Assembly: GCA_963792855.1 (NCBI GenBank)
Contig: CAWBXZ010000006.1
Location: 424,629 to 488,628, forward strand
Length of the DNA: 64,000 nucleotides
Direction: 5' to 3'
Source of the DNA: SG8-40 sp963792855
Lineage (GTDB): Bacteria; Pseudomonadota; Gammaproteobacteria; Burkholderiales; Eutrophovitaceae
The position numbers and the translations under genes were made by a program. The notes below the pieces were generated by a model. It was not told the DNA's origin, did not search any database, and saw only the letters and a program-made list of their open reading frames with translations. Positions within the stretch are counted from its first letter, which is position 1. Each line of letters opens with the position of its first letter. Shown piece by piece: positions 52,887 to 62,054 of this stretch.

Positions 52887-54128
52887 TCACGCCGGGGTTG
52901 AAACGTCCCCCTGCCGGATCAGCGGCATGAAACCGAGCAGCCCGAGCACCGGGCCGGGCAGCAACAGCCAACTGGTGTGTGCGCCGAGAGCGCTCACGCT
53001 GGCCGAGGCGATGGTGATCGAGATGACCGAAATGAAAAAACCGACGCTGTTCTGAATGGCCAGGGCGCTGCCGACAAGGTTGGGCGGACAGGCGCGCGCG
53101 GACAATGCCGAGAACTGCGGCGAGTCGGCGATGACGCTTACGCCCCACACCAGCAGCACGGCCAGTACCACTGCGGCCGAAGCATGCTGCAATAACGGAA
53201 ACAGCAAACAGACGGTACCCGAAATGACCAGCGCCAGGGCCGCGACGCGCGCGCTGCCGATGCGGCGGCTGAGTCGCCCGCCGAAGATGCAGCCGGCGGC
53301 ACCGGCGCCAATCACCGCGAATGCCCACGCAGCGCTTGTCGAAGTGGTGACCGGGGTCCCGTCACCGTTGGCCAGCACCGGCAGAAGCAGGAAGGGCACG
53401 ATCGTCCAGAACGCGTAAAGCTCCCACATGTGTCCGAAGTACCCCAGTGCCGAAGCGCGAAAGGCGGGAATGCGAAACACTTTCACGATCGCCCCAAGAC
53501 GCAGGCGCTGGCCGGGGGCGTTGGTGCGCAGGTGCGGGCCGTCGCCGAGGCGCGCAACCATCGCCGCGCCCGCCAGCGCCAGCAGCGAAGAAGCCAGCAC
53601 CACCAGGCTCCAGTTCCACTCGCTGCCGGCAGCGCGCACCGCATGGGGCAGGGCGGTGCCGATGGTGAGCATGCCCAGCAGCCACCCCAGTGCTTCGCCT
53701 GAGCGTTGCGGCGCCCAACTCACCACCAGCTTCATGCCCAGCGGGTAGATGCCGGCCAGCGCGACGCCGGTGAGAAAGCGGTAGACAACGGCATCGCCAA
53801 GTCCGGTCGCAATCAGTGCGAACGCCGCGTTGGTTGCGGCGCCGAAGCATGCGCACACGGCGACGATGCGGCTTGCGGCAAAACGGTCGGCGACTCCGGA
53901 AAGCGAAAATCCCAGCGTGCCGGCGATGAAGCCAAGCTGGACCGCGTTGGTCAGCAGGCCGATATCGGCGCTGGTCAGTCCCCACTCGCGCGCGAGTCCT
54001 TGCGCCGACGCATTGGCGCTGAACCACAGTGAAGTACCGAACAATTCGGCAACGATAATGACGGCAATGGCGCGCATCGCCTTGCGGTCGGATGTCGCCG
54101 ACGCATCGAATTGTTCCGGAGCCGTCAC
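52887..54128 (-). CDS. Major facilitator superfamily transporter
   Basis: A 413-aa MFS permease with about twelve helices, e.g. AIAVIIVAELFGTSLWFSAN, LLTNAVQLGFIAGTLGF, FLTGVALAGIYPLGMKLV and VVLAVLLVWGVSVIADSPQF. The motif A-like loop is GVADRFAASRI. Substrate unknown. The start is GTG 54128, overlapping the acpH stop as GTGA; an open frame continues to 54767 but there it is antisense-frame sequence inside acpH. The downstream neighbour is the convergent dinB-type gene. Confidence 0.88.
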   Translation of the reverse strand: MTAPEQFDASATSDRKAMRAIAVIIVAELFGTSLWFSANASAQGLAREWGLTSADIGLLTNAVQLGFIAGTLGFSLSGVADRFAASRIVAVCACFGAATNAAFALIATGLGDAVVYRFLTGVALAGIYPLGMKLVVSWAPQRSGEALGWLLGMLTIGTALPHAVRAAGSEWNWSLVVLASSLLALAGAAMVARLGDGPHLRTNAPGQRLRLGAIVKVFRIPAFRASALGYFGHMWELYAFWTIVPFLLLPVLANGDGTPVTTSTSAAWAFAVIGAGAAGCIFGGRLSRRIGSARVAALALVISGTVCLLFPLLQHASAAVVLAVLLVWGVSVIADSPQFSALSARACPPNLVGSALAIQNSVGFFISVISITIASASVSALGAHTSWLLLPGPVLGLLGFMPLIRQGDVSTPA

Positions 54129-54745
54129 GTTGCAGCCCGCGGCAAGGACAACCGGCGTGCCGCCGTTTGCGCGAACTCGGTCACGTCGGGCATGAAGCGC
54201 CGGAAGTCGCGCTCGAGTTCGGCATAGTTGCGTTCGAGCTCTTCGGCGGAATCGACCAGCGTGTTGGTGCGGCGCAGCCGCTGGCTCATCCGGTTCAGCG
54301 CCGTGTCCACCGATTCCAGTTGGGCATAGGAACCCAGCCAGTCGAGATCGACCATGAATCGCGCGGTGCGTTGCGCGCGCTCGGGCAATTCCGCATGGCG
54401 GCGCATCAGTATCCGGTAGAAGTCGTTTGTAAACGCGTCCAGCGGGCGATGATGGAAATCGTCCCAGTACTTCGCCAGAAAGTGGTCGTAGAACATGTCG
54501 ATCATGACGCCGGCGAAGCGGCGCCTGCCACTGCTTATCCGGTTTCGGCTTGCGGTGACGACCGGGTGGGCGTCCGTGAAGCTGTCGATCCTGCGATGCA
54601 GTTCCATGGCCCGGGTAATGTCCGTGCCGTACTGTTCCCTGACTTCGGCGCTGGTGAGTGGGCCTTTGACGAAATCGCCCAGCAGGCTGCCCAGCATCGC
54701 GTCTTCGCCCGGTGGCGACAGGTACAGATGCGCGAGGTAGTTCAC
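54125..54745 (-). CDS. acpH: Acyl carrier protein phosphodiesterase
   Basis: AcpH removes the 4'-phosphopantetheine group from holo-ACP. The 206-aa product shows MNYLAHLYLSPPGEDAMLGS, LLGDFVKGPLTSAE, LHRRIDSFTDAHPVV, GVMIDMFYDHFLAKYWDDFH and the C-terminal QRLRRTNTLVDSAEELERNY, all typical, with the His/Asp residues of the HD-like site. It overlaps the following MFS gene (GTGA). Confidence 0.92.
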   Translation of the reverse strand: MNYLAHLYLSPPGEDAMLGSLLGDFVKGPLTSAEVREQYGTDITRAMELHRRIDSFTDAHPVVTASRNRISSGRRRFAGVMIDMFYDHFLAKYWDDFHHRPLDAFTNDFYRILMRRHAELPERAQRTARFMVDLDWLGSYAQLESVDTALNRMSQRLRRTNTLVDSAEELERNYAELERDFRRFMPDVTEFAQTAARRLSLPRAAT

Positions 54746-54782
54746 GCAACACCCTTGTGCGCCGCATGGCGCCGGGCCGTAC

Positions 54783-56082
54783 TCATTCGGAGTGCATATC
54801 CATGTAATCGAGCGTCATTTGCGTCAATGTGCGCACACCCAGTTTCAGTGCTGACTCGTCGATCTGAAAGCGTGGCGAGTGGTTATAGGCAACCTTTGTG
54901 AGATCGGTGCCCGGTGGCGATCCGCCGAGGAATACGAAAACGCCCGGCGCCTGCTGGGCGAAGAATGCGAAATCCTCGTACCCGGTCGTCTTGTCGCGCA
55001 GGATGACCTTGTCCGCACCGGCGACGCGTTGCAGCGTCGGCAACATGCGTTGGGTGAGCTCGGGATCGTTGACCATCACGGTGTACGGCTTTTCGATTTC
55101 CACTTCGGCGCTGGCGCCTGCTGCCGCCGCGATGTTCGTCGCCGTGAGGTGGATGCGCCGGTGAATGTCATCGCGCATGCCTTCGTCGAAGGTACGAATG
55201 GTGCCGACCATTTCCACGGTTTCCGGAATGATGTTGAAACGGTTGCCACCGTTGATGCTGCCGATCGAGAGCACCGCGGGTTCGGCTGTGGATTTGATCT
55301 GGCGGCTGACGATGGTTTGCAAACCGAGAATCACCTGTGCCGACACGACGATAGGATCGACCCCGGTCCACGGCGCGGACCCGTGCGTTTGTCTGCCCTT
55401 GATCCGGATGCGCAGCACATCGGCTGCGGCCATGGTCGGTCCGGGCCGGTACCCGATCGTGCCGGCTTCCGTCGAACTGCCGATATGAAGTCCGAATATT
55501 GCGTCGACCTTCGGATCATTCATCACGCCCTGCTTGATCATCAGTGCAGCGCCGCCCTCTTCGCCTGGGGGCGGGCCTTCCTCGGCCGGCTGAAAAATAA
55601 ACTTCACATTGCCCCTGAGGTCGTTGCGCATGCCCGCCAGTATTTCGGCAACGCCCATCAGCATCGCAACGTGGGTGTCGTGGCCGCAGGCGTGCATCAC
55701 GCCGGTTTCCTTGCCGGCCCAGGTGGTCGTTACCTTGGAGGCGAAAGGCAAGTCGACTTCTTCCGTCACCGGCAACGCGTCCATGTCGGCGCGCAGGGCG
55801 ACGGTGGGCCCGGGTTTGCCGCCGCGCAGCAAGGCCACGACGCCGGTGTGCGCGACGCCGGTTCTTGACTTCCATCCCCAGTGTGCGCAGGTGTTCGGCA
55901 ACCAGTGCGGACGTGCGGAACTCGCGGTTGCCGAGTTCCGGATTGGCGTGAATATCACGCCGCCACTCGATGACTTTCGGTTCGATGCGTGTCGCCGCGG
56001 CATCGGCATCACTGCGCAGATCGGCGTGGGCGGGCAGGCTGGCCGTAATCGCAGCGGCGAGTATCAGTCGAAAACAGGTCAT
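54783..56082 (-). pseudogene. M20 family amidohydrolase, exported, interrupted by one frameshift
   Basis: The family includes N-acyl-amino-acid and hippurate-type amidohydrolases. From ATG 56082 the first frame encodes a signal peptide (MTCFRLILAAAITASLPAHA) and DIHANPELGNREFRTSALV as far as TLGMEVK. The remainder (TGVAHTGVVALLRGGKPGPT, RADMDALPVTEE, GVMHACGHDTHVAMLMG, metal-binding PAEEGPPPGEEGG, C-terminal GYEDFAFFAQQAPGVFVFLG) is in another frame. Removing one A near 55862 (reverse strand AAGAACCGG to AAGACCGG) restores a 432-aa protein. All metal-site motifs survive, so the lesion is recent or an assembly error. Confidence 0.85.
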
Positions 56083-56314
56083 GAGTGGCAGTCTCGTAGC
56101 GAGGTGAACAGACACCTGCAGTTTCAAGGGCGGGAGGACGAGCGTCAAGGCGCGTGGCGCCAATCGTGGGCAGCCGGTTTTCGATCAGCAAGCGTTCGGC
56201 CGCCAGCCACCGCCATCTCTCCCGACAAATCCTCGGGTGTCCAACTCGGCGGTGCGCAACGCCGCACTTTTCATCGTGAAAACACAGCGCCAAACAGCTG
56301 CCGCGCGATCGCCG

Positions 56315-56911
56315 CTACCCGTTTTCCATGAATGGCAGCCAGTTGCGCCGGCCCAGCCATGCCAGAAGGGTGCCCCAGATGACGCAGGCGCCGCAAACCA
56401 GCAGGAACAGTTTGGCCGGGTGCAGTGCGCTGTCGAACAGCATGGCGGCAAGGCCCGATACCAGCCCAACCAGCCATCCCACCGGCGCGAATGACGCGCC
56501 GGCCTTTTGCGCGCGTACCATCATTTCCAGCAGCTTGTCCCGGCTCGGTATGAGGTCGGCAACCGATTTCGGCTTGCGGCGAAATACGATGAAATTGAAC
56601 AGCGCTTTCAGCAAGCCCCGGCCGATGCCGTGAAACGCAATCGCATTCAGCCGTGTGATCCACAATCCGTAACCCAGGAAGAAAATCGCCATCATGGGGA
56701 CGAACAGCACGTCCCTTGCGGTTTGCGACAGGTCGCCCGGTACCTGGCCGATCACCCAGGCGAAGGCGGGGCCGCCGATGAATGCGGCAAAGAGCACGAG
56801 AATCTGCAGTCCGTTGCCCGGGGGCTGGTAGAGGATTCCGTATGGCGTTTCGAGCCCTTCGGGCGGTACATCCAGTGGCGTGAACCCGGGTTTCGCGGGA
56901 TCATTCGGCAT
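56315..56911 (-). CDS. Membrane protein of unknown function
   Basis: A 198-aa protein with about four helices: LQILVLFAAFIGGPAFAWVI, VLFVPMMAIFFLGYGLWI, WLVGLVSGLAAMLF and a C-terminal LFLLVCGACVIWGTLLAWLG. A cytoplasmic-looking loop holds FRRKPKSVADLIPSRDKLLE. I recognise no family. The N-terminus MPNDPAKPGFTPLDVPPEGL is Pro-rich. The 232-bp gap between it and the amidohydrolase gene (56083-56314) holds nothing I can name. Confidence 0.7.
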   Translation of the reverse strand: MPNDPAKPGFTPLDVPPEGLETPYGILYQPPGNGLQILVLFAAFIGGPAFAWVIGQVPGDLSQTARDVLFVPMMAIFFLGYGLWITRLNAIAFHGIGRGLLKALFNFIVFRRKPKSVADLIPSRDKLLEMMVRAQKAGASFAPVGWLVGLVSGLAAMLFDSALHPAKLFLLVCGACVIWGTLLAWLGRRNWLPFMENG

Positions 56912-56959
56912 GGCATTTTTGCGAATCAGTGAGCAGGTGAGAATTTTCGAGCATCGACC

Positions 56960-58092
56960 GTGCCGGCTATGTCACCAGGTAGGCCGGACAGGCCGCTCAT
57001 GCTGACGTCCTCGGCGATACCCGATCCGCGTCAGTATGCAAACAGCGACGCTTCGCCACTGGCGAGTGCCGCGCAGGAACTCGTCGCGTCAGCCACGGGG
57101 TCGCAGCCGTCACTGAACGCGCTGGCGCAGGAAATCTCGGGCATGCTTGCACGCGGCGACGAAAACACGGTACGCGATGCGATGCGCAACGCGCCATCGG
57201 CGCCAGCCTGCCGCACGCTCTATCAGGCGCTGGATCTTGCAATCACGCCCGGTATGTCCGGGCCCGAAAGCACCGGAACCGCGGCGGTGGAACACGGTAT
57301 CAATCTTCACCTGTTCGCGATTCCTGTGCTGTTCGTGGTTGGTGCGCCGGCGGCGCAAAGAATCAGCGGCGTCGTGCCCGATACGGGAGCTGTTCGCGCC
57401 CTGTTCGAACAATCGGGCGCGCTGGGCCATTGCCGCAACTTCGGGCTGTCCAATGCGCTGACCGCCCTGGAACAGGTCGACGCCATTCCCTGGGTAACGC
57501 TGCACTCGATTGCGAATGCGCAGTCGTGGGACGATTACGCCGGGCTCGATCTGCCGCCGGCGGACATCGACGTGCCGGCTGGCCGCGAAACCGTTCATCT
57601 GCGTTTCGTTTCCGGAGCGGCGTTGACACCTGCCGATGCACCGGCGTTCGTCGAAGCGGCGGGGGACATCGGCCGTTGGGGTATCCCGTTGACCAGGGAG
57701 CTGGGGCGGCAGCTAACGACGGCGGATGTGTCCCTGCTCGCTATTCCAAGAGCACCGCGCAGCATTGTGCGCGCAATGCTGGAAGGCTGGTTCGCGGCGC
57801 GCGAGCTCGGTTTTCAACTGTTTCTCAGTAACGCGCTGCGGCAGGCGCGCATGCGCATCGGCGAACCGGATGTCACGGTGACCGCCTGCTCGGATCAGAC
57901 GATACGCATCCGCCTGACTTCGCCGTTCGATGAGTTGCTGGATCAGACCTACGGCTGGCCGCTTTCGCGGAGGACGATTTCGGGGAAGTCGCGCGCAGCA
58001 TATCGACGTTGCTGGAAGAGGCGCGGGTGGAGCGGAGTGTGGTTGCGCCGGGCGTGGAAGATGTTCCGGCTGCGACGAAGTCTTCGCACTGA
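56960..58092 (+). pseudogene. Unknown protein, probably frameshifted near its 3' end
   Basis: I do not recognise this family. The main frame encodes SAAQELVASATGSQPSLNAL, HGINLHLFAIPVLFVVGAP, HSIANAQSWDDYAGLDLPP and AMLEGWFAARELGFQLFLSN up to LLDQTYGWPL. Beyond about 57970 that frame becomes Arg-rich and uncharacteristic. The other frame gives AEDDFGEVARSISTLLEEAR and ends TKSSH at TGA 58090-58092. Adding one base near 57970 restores a 377-aa protein. Start uncertain: GTG 56960, ATG 56969 or ATG 56999, none with a good ribosome-binding site. No signal peptide; one hydrophobic stretch only. Confidence 0.62.
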
Positions 58093-58259
58093 TGGCACTG
58101 CCTGGTGCAACGCCATCATCACTATTCATTTCCCGGCGGATCGACGGGTTTCGCGCGTTCCAGGTAGCCGTTATGTGCGAAGCGTGGCCGCTCCGGTTCG
58201 CCACCCTGATGAACGTCGATGAGACGGATCGTTGAATGTCAAGCTTGATGGAGGAATTG

Positions 58260-58979
58260 ATGCTGCAAATCGATAAATACAATTCGATTGTCCTTGGTGT
58301 CTCGTTAATTGCCGGCTTGTCTTCTCTTGGTTATCTCCTTGGCGATGCGGCGATCAGATTCAAGGGATACGAACGAACCGTTACCGTGAAAGGCCTGTCT
58401 GAAAGGGAGTACGAGGCGGATGTCGTTATCTGGCCGATTCAGTTCAGTGCCGCTAGTAACGACCTTGGAGAGTTGTATCGGTCGATTGACAGTAGTACCG
58501 GGAAGATAAAACGATTTCTGGAAGCGGCGGGAATTGCGGCTGACGATATATCGTTTTCCTCTCCTGCCATTACTGACAGATCTGCACAACAATACGCAAA
58601 CCCGGTCAAGGCCGAGTTCAGATACGCCGCGACACAAACCGTCACTGTCTACTCGGAAAACGTTGCAGTGGTGCGCAAGGTCATGGGACGAATGTCGGAC
58701 CTGGGGAAGCAGGGAATAGCTTTCACGGGAGGAAATTACCAGTCCCCAACCGAGTACATATTCACGCGCCTGAACGAAGTAAAGCCGGAAATGATCGAAG
58801 AAGCGACCAGAAAAGCCCGGGAAGTTGCTGAAAAATTCGCGTCTGATTCCGAGAGTTCACTAGGAAAAATACGCACTGCATCGCAGGGGCAGTTCAGCAT
58901 AAGTGCGAGGGACCAGAACAACCCGCACATAAAGAAGATCAGGGTGGTTTCAACGGTTGCGTACTATCTTTCGGATTAG
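58260..58979 (+). CDS. SIMPL (DUF541) domain protein with N-terminal anchor
   Basis: A 239-aa protein with an N-terminal hydrophobic segment (SIVLGVSLIAGLSSLGYLLG) and a periplasmic SIMPL domain: RTVTVKGLSEREYEADVVIW, AAGIAADDISFSSPAI, RYAATQTVTVYSENVAVVRK and ARKAREVAEKFA-like TRKAREVAEKFASDSESSLG. Function of SIMPL proteins is poorly defined (envelope-associated). I chose ATG 58260 because GGAGG lies five bases before it; an ATG at 58236 lacks one. Its base composition is visibly more A/T-rich than neighbouring genes, which may mean transfer. Confidence 0.85.
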   Translation: MLQIDKYNSIVLGVSLIAGLSSLGYLLGDAAIRFKGYERTVTVKGLSEREYEADVVIWPIQFSAASNDLGELYRSIDSSTGKIKRFLEAAGIAADDISFSSPAITDRSAQQYANPVKAEFRYAATQTVTVYSENVAVVRKVMGRMSDLGKQGIAFTGGNYQSPTEYIFTRLNEVKPEMIEEATRKAREVAEKFASDSESSLGKIRTASQGQFSISARDQNNPHIKKIRVVSTVAYYLSD

Positions 58980-59049
58980 CCGAAACCGGGATCACGAGCG
59001 AGGAGGGGGTGTCGACACGAGTTCCCGCGATGGTGAACCCATCTGCTCG

Positions 59050-59211
59050 ATGACATTCAACTTTTTCGGTCTGTGCGGCAGCCTGACCCTGTTCCATTCG
59101 ACCAGCCTTGAGATCGGATTCCAGCAACATTTTTGCTATGAGGTTGGCGGTGCCTGGAAGCAGGATTGTCGAGCATCCCTCTCCCCAGGTTCTCGCTCTA
59201 CCATTGAGTAA
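59050..59211 (+). pseudogene. Remnant of a PAP2-type phosphatase gene (N-terminal piece)
   Basis: The 53 codons from ATG 59050 (FNFFGLCGSLTLFHSTSLEI) parallel FSFFGLCGSLILFHWTGLDI in the PAP2 gene at 61221 and stay alignable to about 59170, also at DNA level. After that the copy degenerates and stops at 59211; the membrane core and active-site motifs are missing. It is directly followed by a copy of the GNAT gene, mirroring the order at 61.2-62.5 kb. Confidence 0.75.
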
Positions 59212-59239
59212 CGGCCTTGTCATCGCTCGTGGGAATCCC

Positions 59240-59640
59240 ATGCGCAAAGCTGTGATCACGCAGGCACGCAGCCCGGGCGACTATGCAGCCGGGAAGTCGC
59301 TGATCGAGGAGTATGCGGCGGCACTTGCCATCGATCTGTGCGTTCAGAATTTCTCGCAGGAAATCGCGAACCTGCCCGGCATCTATGGACCCCCTCACGG
59401 GTGCCTGCTGATTGCCGGAATCCATGGAGAACTGGCCGGGTGTGTCGCGGTTCGCGGGCTGAATGATGGCGATTGCGAAATCAAGCGGCTCTATGTCCCG
59501 CCAGCGTATCGACGCGGCAGAGTCGGGCGGCAGCTGGTCGAGACCGCGATCCGTTTTGCCCGCAAGTCAGCGCGAATTCAACTCATAAGTGCAATTTCGG
59601 CGGATTGTATTAGCGGTACACACGTGAGCACGCGTGAGCA
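59240..59640 (+). pseudogene. Truncated GNAT acetyltransferase, duplicate of the gene at 62055
   Basis: From ATG 59240 the product (AVITQARSPGDYAAGKSLIE, EIANLPGIYGPPHGCLLIAG, CVAVRGLNDGDCEIKRLYV, GRVGRQLVETAIRFAR) is a close relative of the intact GNAT at 62055. Similarity ends near residue 108 (59564), before the last strand and helix of the acetyl-CoA fold. About 75 bp later a mobile element begins. The reading frame stays open into the element, so a chimeric product could be made but would lack the C-terminal GNAT part. Confidence 0.8.
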
Positions 59641-59641
59641 C

Positions 59642-60378
59642 GGGGTCAGGCCTTGCCTTTTGCCTGATGGGCAACCACTATCATTTCGTGCTACACACCC
59701 GTCAGGCCAGTCTCTCTCTGTTGATGCGCCACATCAACGGGGTCTATACCTAGACCTACAACCGCCGCCACCACAAGGGTCGCCCACTTGTTCCAGGGCC
59801 GCTTCAAGGCGATCCTGGTGGATCGGGATGCCTATCTGTTGGAAGTCTTCCGCTATGTGGACCTGAACCCGGTGCGCGCGCGGATGGTCAGAAAACCCGG
59901 CGCCTGGGCCTGGTCGAGTTACCGGGCGCATGCGGGACAGGCCCCGGTGCCCGAGTGGCTGGACACGCCGGGCCTGCACGCCTACCCGCTGGGCCGGCGG
60001 CTAAGAGCGCGGCCGATCAGCGCCGCGCAGCCGATCGCTATGCGCAGCTGGTGGCCTCGGCGTCCGATGCACACCTCTGGGACAGTGTGCTGCGCCAGCA
60101 GATCTATCTGGGCGACGAAGGCTTTGTCGAGCGCATGCAGGCGCTGGCCGAACCGAGGAACAGCACCGATCCTGACATTCCCCGGGATCAGCGGCGCACG
60201 GCCCGCAGCCTCGCCCAGTGGTTGAAAAGCTGCGAGAATCGCGAAGAAGCGCTCTACCGAGCCCATACGGAAAGCGGCGTGAGCATGACTGCACTTGCCA
60301 GAGAACTCGGGTTGTCGGTGTCGCGCGTAAGCCGGCTGATTGCTCGCGCGGAGCAGGCAAAAAGCAAGGCCTGGCCCT
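59642..60378 (+). mobile_element. Degenerate RAYT/IS200-like element with terminal inverted repeats
   Basis: A 737-bp segment bounded by 23-bp inverted repeats: left 59642-59664 (starts GGGGTCAGGCCTTGCC), right 60356-60378 (ends GCAAGGCCTGGCCCT). They match at 20 of 23 positions. It carries most of a broken Y1 transposase. Just outside the left end CGTGAGCAC occurs twice in tandem. The element sits beyond the truncated end of the GNAT copy and may be linked to that truncation. Confidence 0.75.
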
Positions 60379-60413
60379 GCTCTGCCGTCATGCGATTCGA
60401 TAACAAAGTATAG
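59656..60413 (+). pseudogene. REP-associated tyrosine transposase (RAYT), broken
   Basis: Y1/HUH transposase remnant. Frame pieces: CLMGNHYHFVLHTRQASLSL with the HUH motif HYH and MRHINGVYT, then TAG where relatives have Gln, then YNRRHHK; after a frameshift near 59780, LFQGRFKAILVDRDAYLLEV and RYVDLNPVRARMV; after another near 60000, RYAQLVASASDAHLWDSVLR to LIARAEQAKSKA, a DnaA-like helix-turn-helix tail, ending at 60413. The N-terminus is absent. One nonsense change and two frameshifts mean it is inactive. Confidence 0.82.
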
Positions 60414-60491
60414 GAAAATTGCGCTTCGCAGGCGCAAGGTAACGGCTGTTAAACCACAGAAATCATTATCAACGTTGATTGGGAACTAACC

Positions 60492-60896
60492 ATGAGCATG
60501 ATGCAGGAATTCAAACAATTCGCGGTCAGAGGAAATGTTGTCGACATGGCGGTTGGTATCATTATTGGCGCCGCATTCGGAAAAATTGTCACAGCATTGG
60601 TTTCCGGGGTAATCATGCCTCCGATCGGGGTGCTATTGGGCGGCGTAGATTTTTCCGATTTGGCACTCACCGTAAAAGAGGCTGTAGGCGATGCGCCGGC
60701 AGTCGTTATCAGCTACGGAGCGTTCATTCAGACCCTGATCGACTTTACGATCATTGCGTTTGCGGTTTTCTTGCTTATCAGGGGAATCAACTCATTAAAG
60801 AAAAAGGAAGCAGAGGCACCCGCGGCGCCGCCCGCACCTTCTGCAGAAGAGGTTTTGCTGAAGGAAATACGTGACTTGTTGAAATCCAGGTCCTGA
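60492..60896 (+). CDS. mscL: Large-conductance mechanosensitive channel MscL
   Basis: MscL opens under membrane tension to release solutes in hypo-osmotic shock. The 134-aa product is complete: MSMMQEFKQFAVRGNVVDMA, TM1 with VGIIIGAAFGKIVTALVSGV, the periplasmic loop, TM2 YGAFIQTLIDFTIIAFAVFL and the C-terminal helix EVLLKEIRDLLKSR after a Pro/Ala linker. It lies between the two copies of the PAP2-GNAT segment and is itself undamaged. Confidence 0.96.
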   Translation: MSMMQEFKQFAVRGNVVDMAVGIIIGAAFGKIVTALVSGVIMPPIGVLLGGVDFSDLALTVKEAVGDAPAVVISYGAFIQTLIDFTIIAFAVFLLIRGINSLKKKEAEAPAAPPAPSAEEVLLKEIRDLLKSRS

Positions 60897-60934
60897 TAAC
60901 CCACTCTGCATCTATCGTCTCACTCGTACAGCCC

Positions 60935-60965
60935 GGCATAGTGCGCGCGACGCGCGCACTATGCC
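60935..60965. terminator. GC-rich perfect hairpin after mscL
   Basis: GGCATAGTGCGCGC (60935-60948), loop GAC, GCGCGCACTATGCC (60952-60965). A 14-bp perfect stem 39 bp after the mscL stop. No T run follows, so termination efficiency is uncertain. Confidence 0.65.
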
Positions 60966-61220
60966 GCTGATGCTTGGCGGGGGACATCGCGACGGGTACG
61001 CGCGAGATCGCAATGAGGGAAGTCTCGCAATGTCGTGCTCCCTCTCACCGGGTTTGCGGGCACCTGCCTCCCTCCCGGGCTTAAACGTTCTGACGGTGCA
61101 TATCACGCCGCTTCCCACGGGGAACGGCGTGCCCGCCCCGTCAGGGATGGCGAACAGCGGCAGCCCACAGGACAAGCTGTGGAATACTGTGCTTACGTCT
61201 CGCGAAGCAGGAGGAACTGG
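60966..61220. other. Non-coding gap before the PAP2 gene
   Basis: About 255 bp with no supported gene. The end (AGGAGGAACTGG before 61221) is a strong ribosome-binding site for the PAP2 gene. I see no clear promoter or structured RNA in the rest. Confidence 0.55.
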
Positions 61221-61962
61221 ATGGGGACGATCAGGACTCTCGCCTCACGCTTGATGAGCCTCGAACCATCCTCGCGCTGGATCGTATTCAGCTTTTTCGG
61301 TCTATGCGGCAGCCTGATCCTGTTTCATTGGACCGGCCTGGACATCCGGGTCCAACAACTCTTCTACAGCGAGATTGACGGCACCTGGGTGTGGGACGGC
61401 AGAGAACCCATCTCAAGATTTCTGCTCTACGATGGCGTCAAGGTCCTGCTGATTGCCCTGCTGCTGTCAACACTCGCTGCGCTCATATACGACAAGTGGC
61501 GGCATTTTCTCGGAGCGCAGCGCCGCCCCTTTCTGATTCTGGCCCTGTCGCTCCTGATCGTTCCGTTCTCGGTGTCCGTCCTGAAAGCAACGACGAACGT
61601 TCCCTGTCCCCATGACATTGTGGGGTTTGGTGGCCAATTGGCTTATGTAGACGTGCTTGATGCCTGGCCCAGCGGCAGCGAACCCGAACAGCGTCAAAGA
61701 TGTTTTCCGGCGGGACATGCCAGTGGCGGCTTCGCGCTGCTGGCACTCGTGTTGTTCGGGCGCGACCGGCGAGAGAATCCTCATCGCGACAGGTGTACTG
61801 GCGTTGGGCTGGTCGATGGGAATATACAAGATGGCTATTGGCGATCACTTCCTGAGCCATACGGTTGTCAGCATGTTCCTGGGCATTCTGTGGGTCAGTT
61901 GCCTGAACAGGTTTTTGACTCAAAACAAACAAGCGGACAATCGTGCCGGGCTCCACGCTTGA
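61221..61962 (+). pseudogene. PAP2-family membrane phosphatase, interrupted by one frameshift
   Basis: From ATG 61221 (AGGAGG six bases upstream) the frame encodes FSFFGLCGSLILFHWTGLDI, a WVWDGREPISRFLLYDGVK loop, the conserved TNVPCPHDIVGFGGQ and the active-site RCFPAGHASGGFALLALVLF. The rest (TGERILIATGVLALGWSMGI, then the catalytic-His motif GDHFLSHTVVSMF) is in another frame. Skipping one base at about 61758-61761 (in TTCGGGCGC) restores a 246-aa protein similar to PAP2 lipid phosphatases. A decayed N-terminal copy lies at 59050. The uncorrected frame would run into the GNAT gene and mimic a fusion. Confidence 0.85.
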
Positions 61963-62054
61963 GCGCTCCGTTCGTTGCTGTCAAGTGCGTCGCGCACGTG
62001 TTGGTTATCACTAATCGGGACAGAGACGTGTCCGCTCATTTTCCTGGGAAAGCC

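Noticed and set aside
52887..54767. A 626-codon open frame suggesting an N-terminal extension on the MFS transporter
   Set aside because: The extra 213 codons lie inside acpH in another frame, are Arg/Pro-rich and resemble nothing; GTG 54128 overlapping the acpH stop is a natural start.
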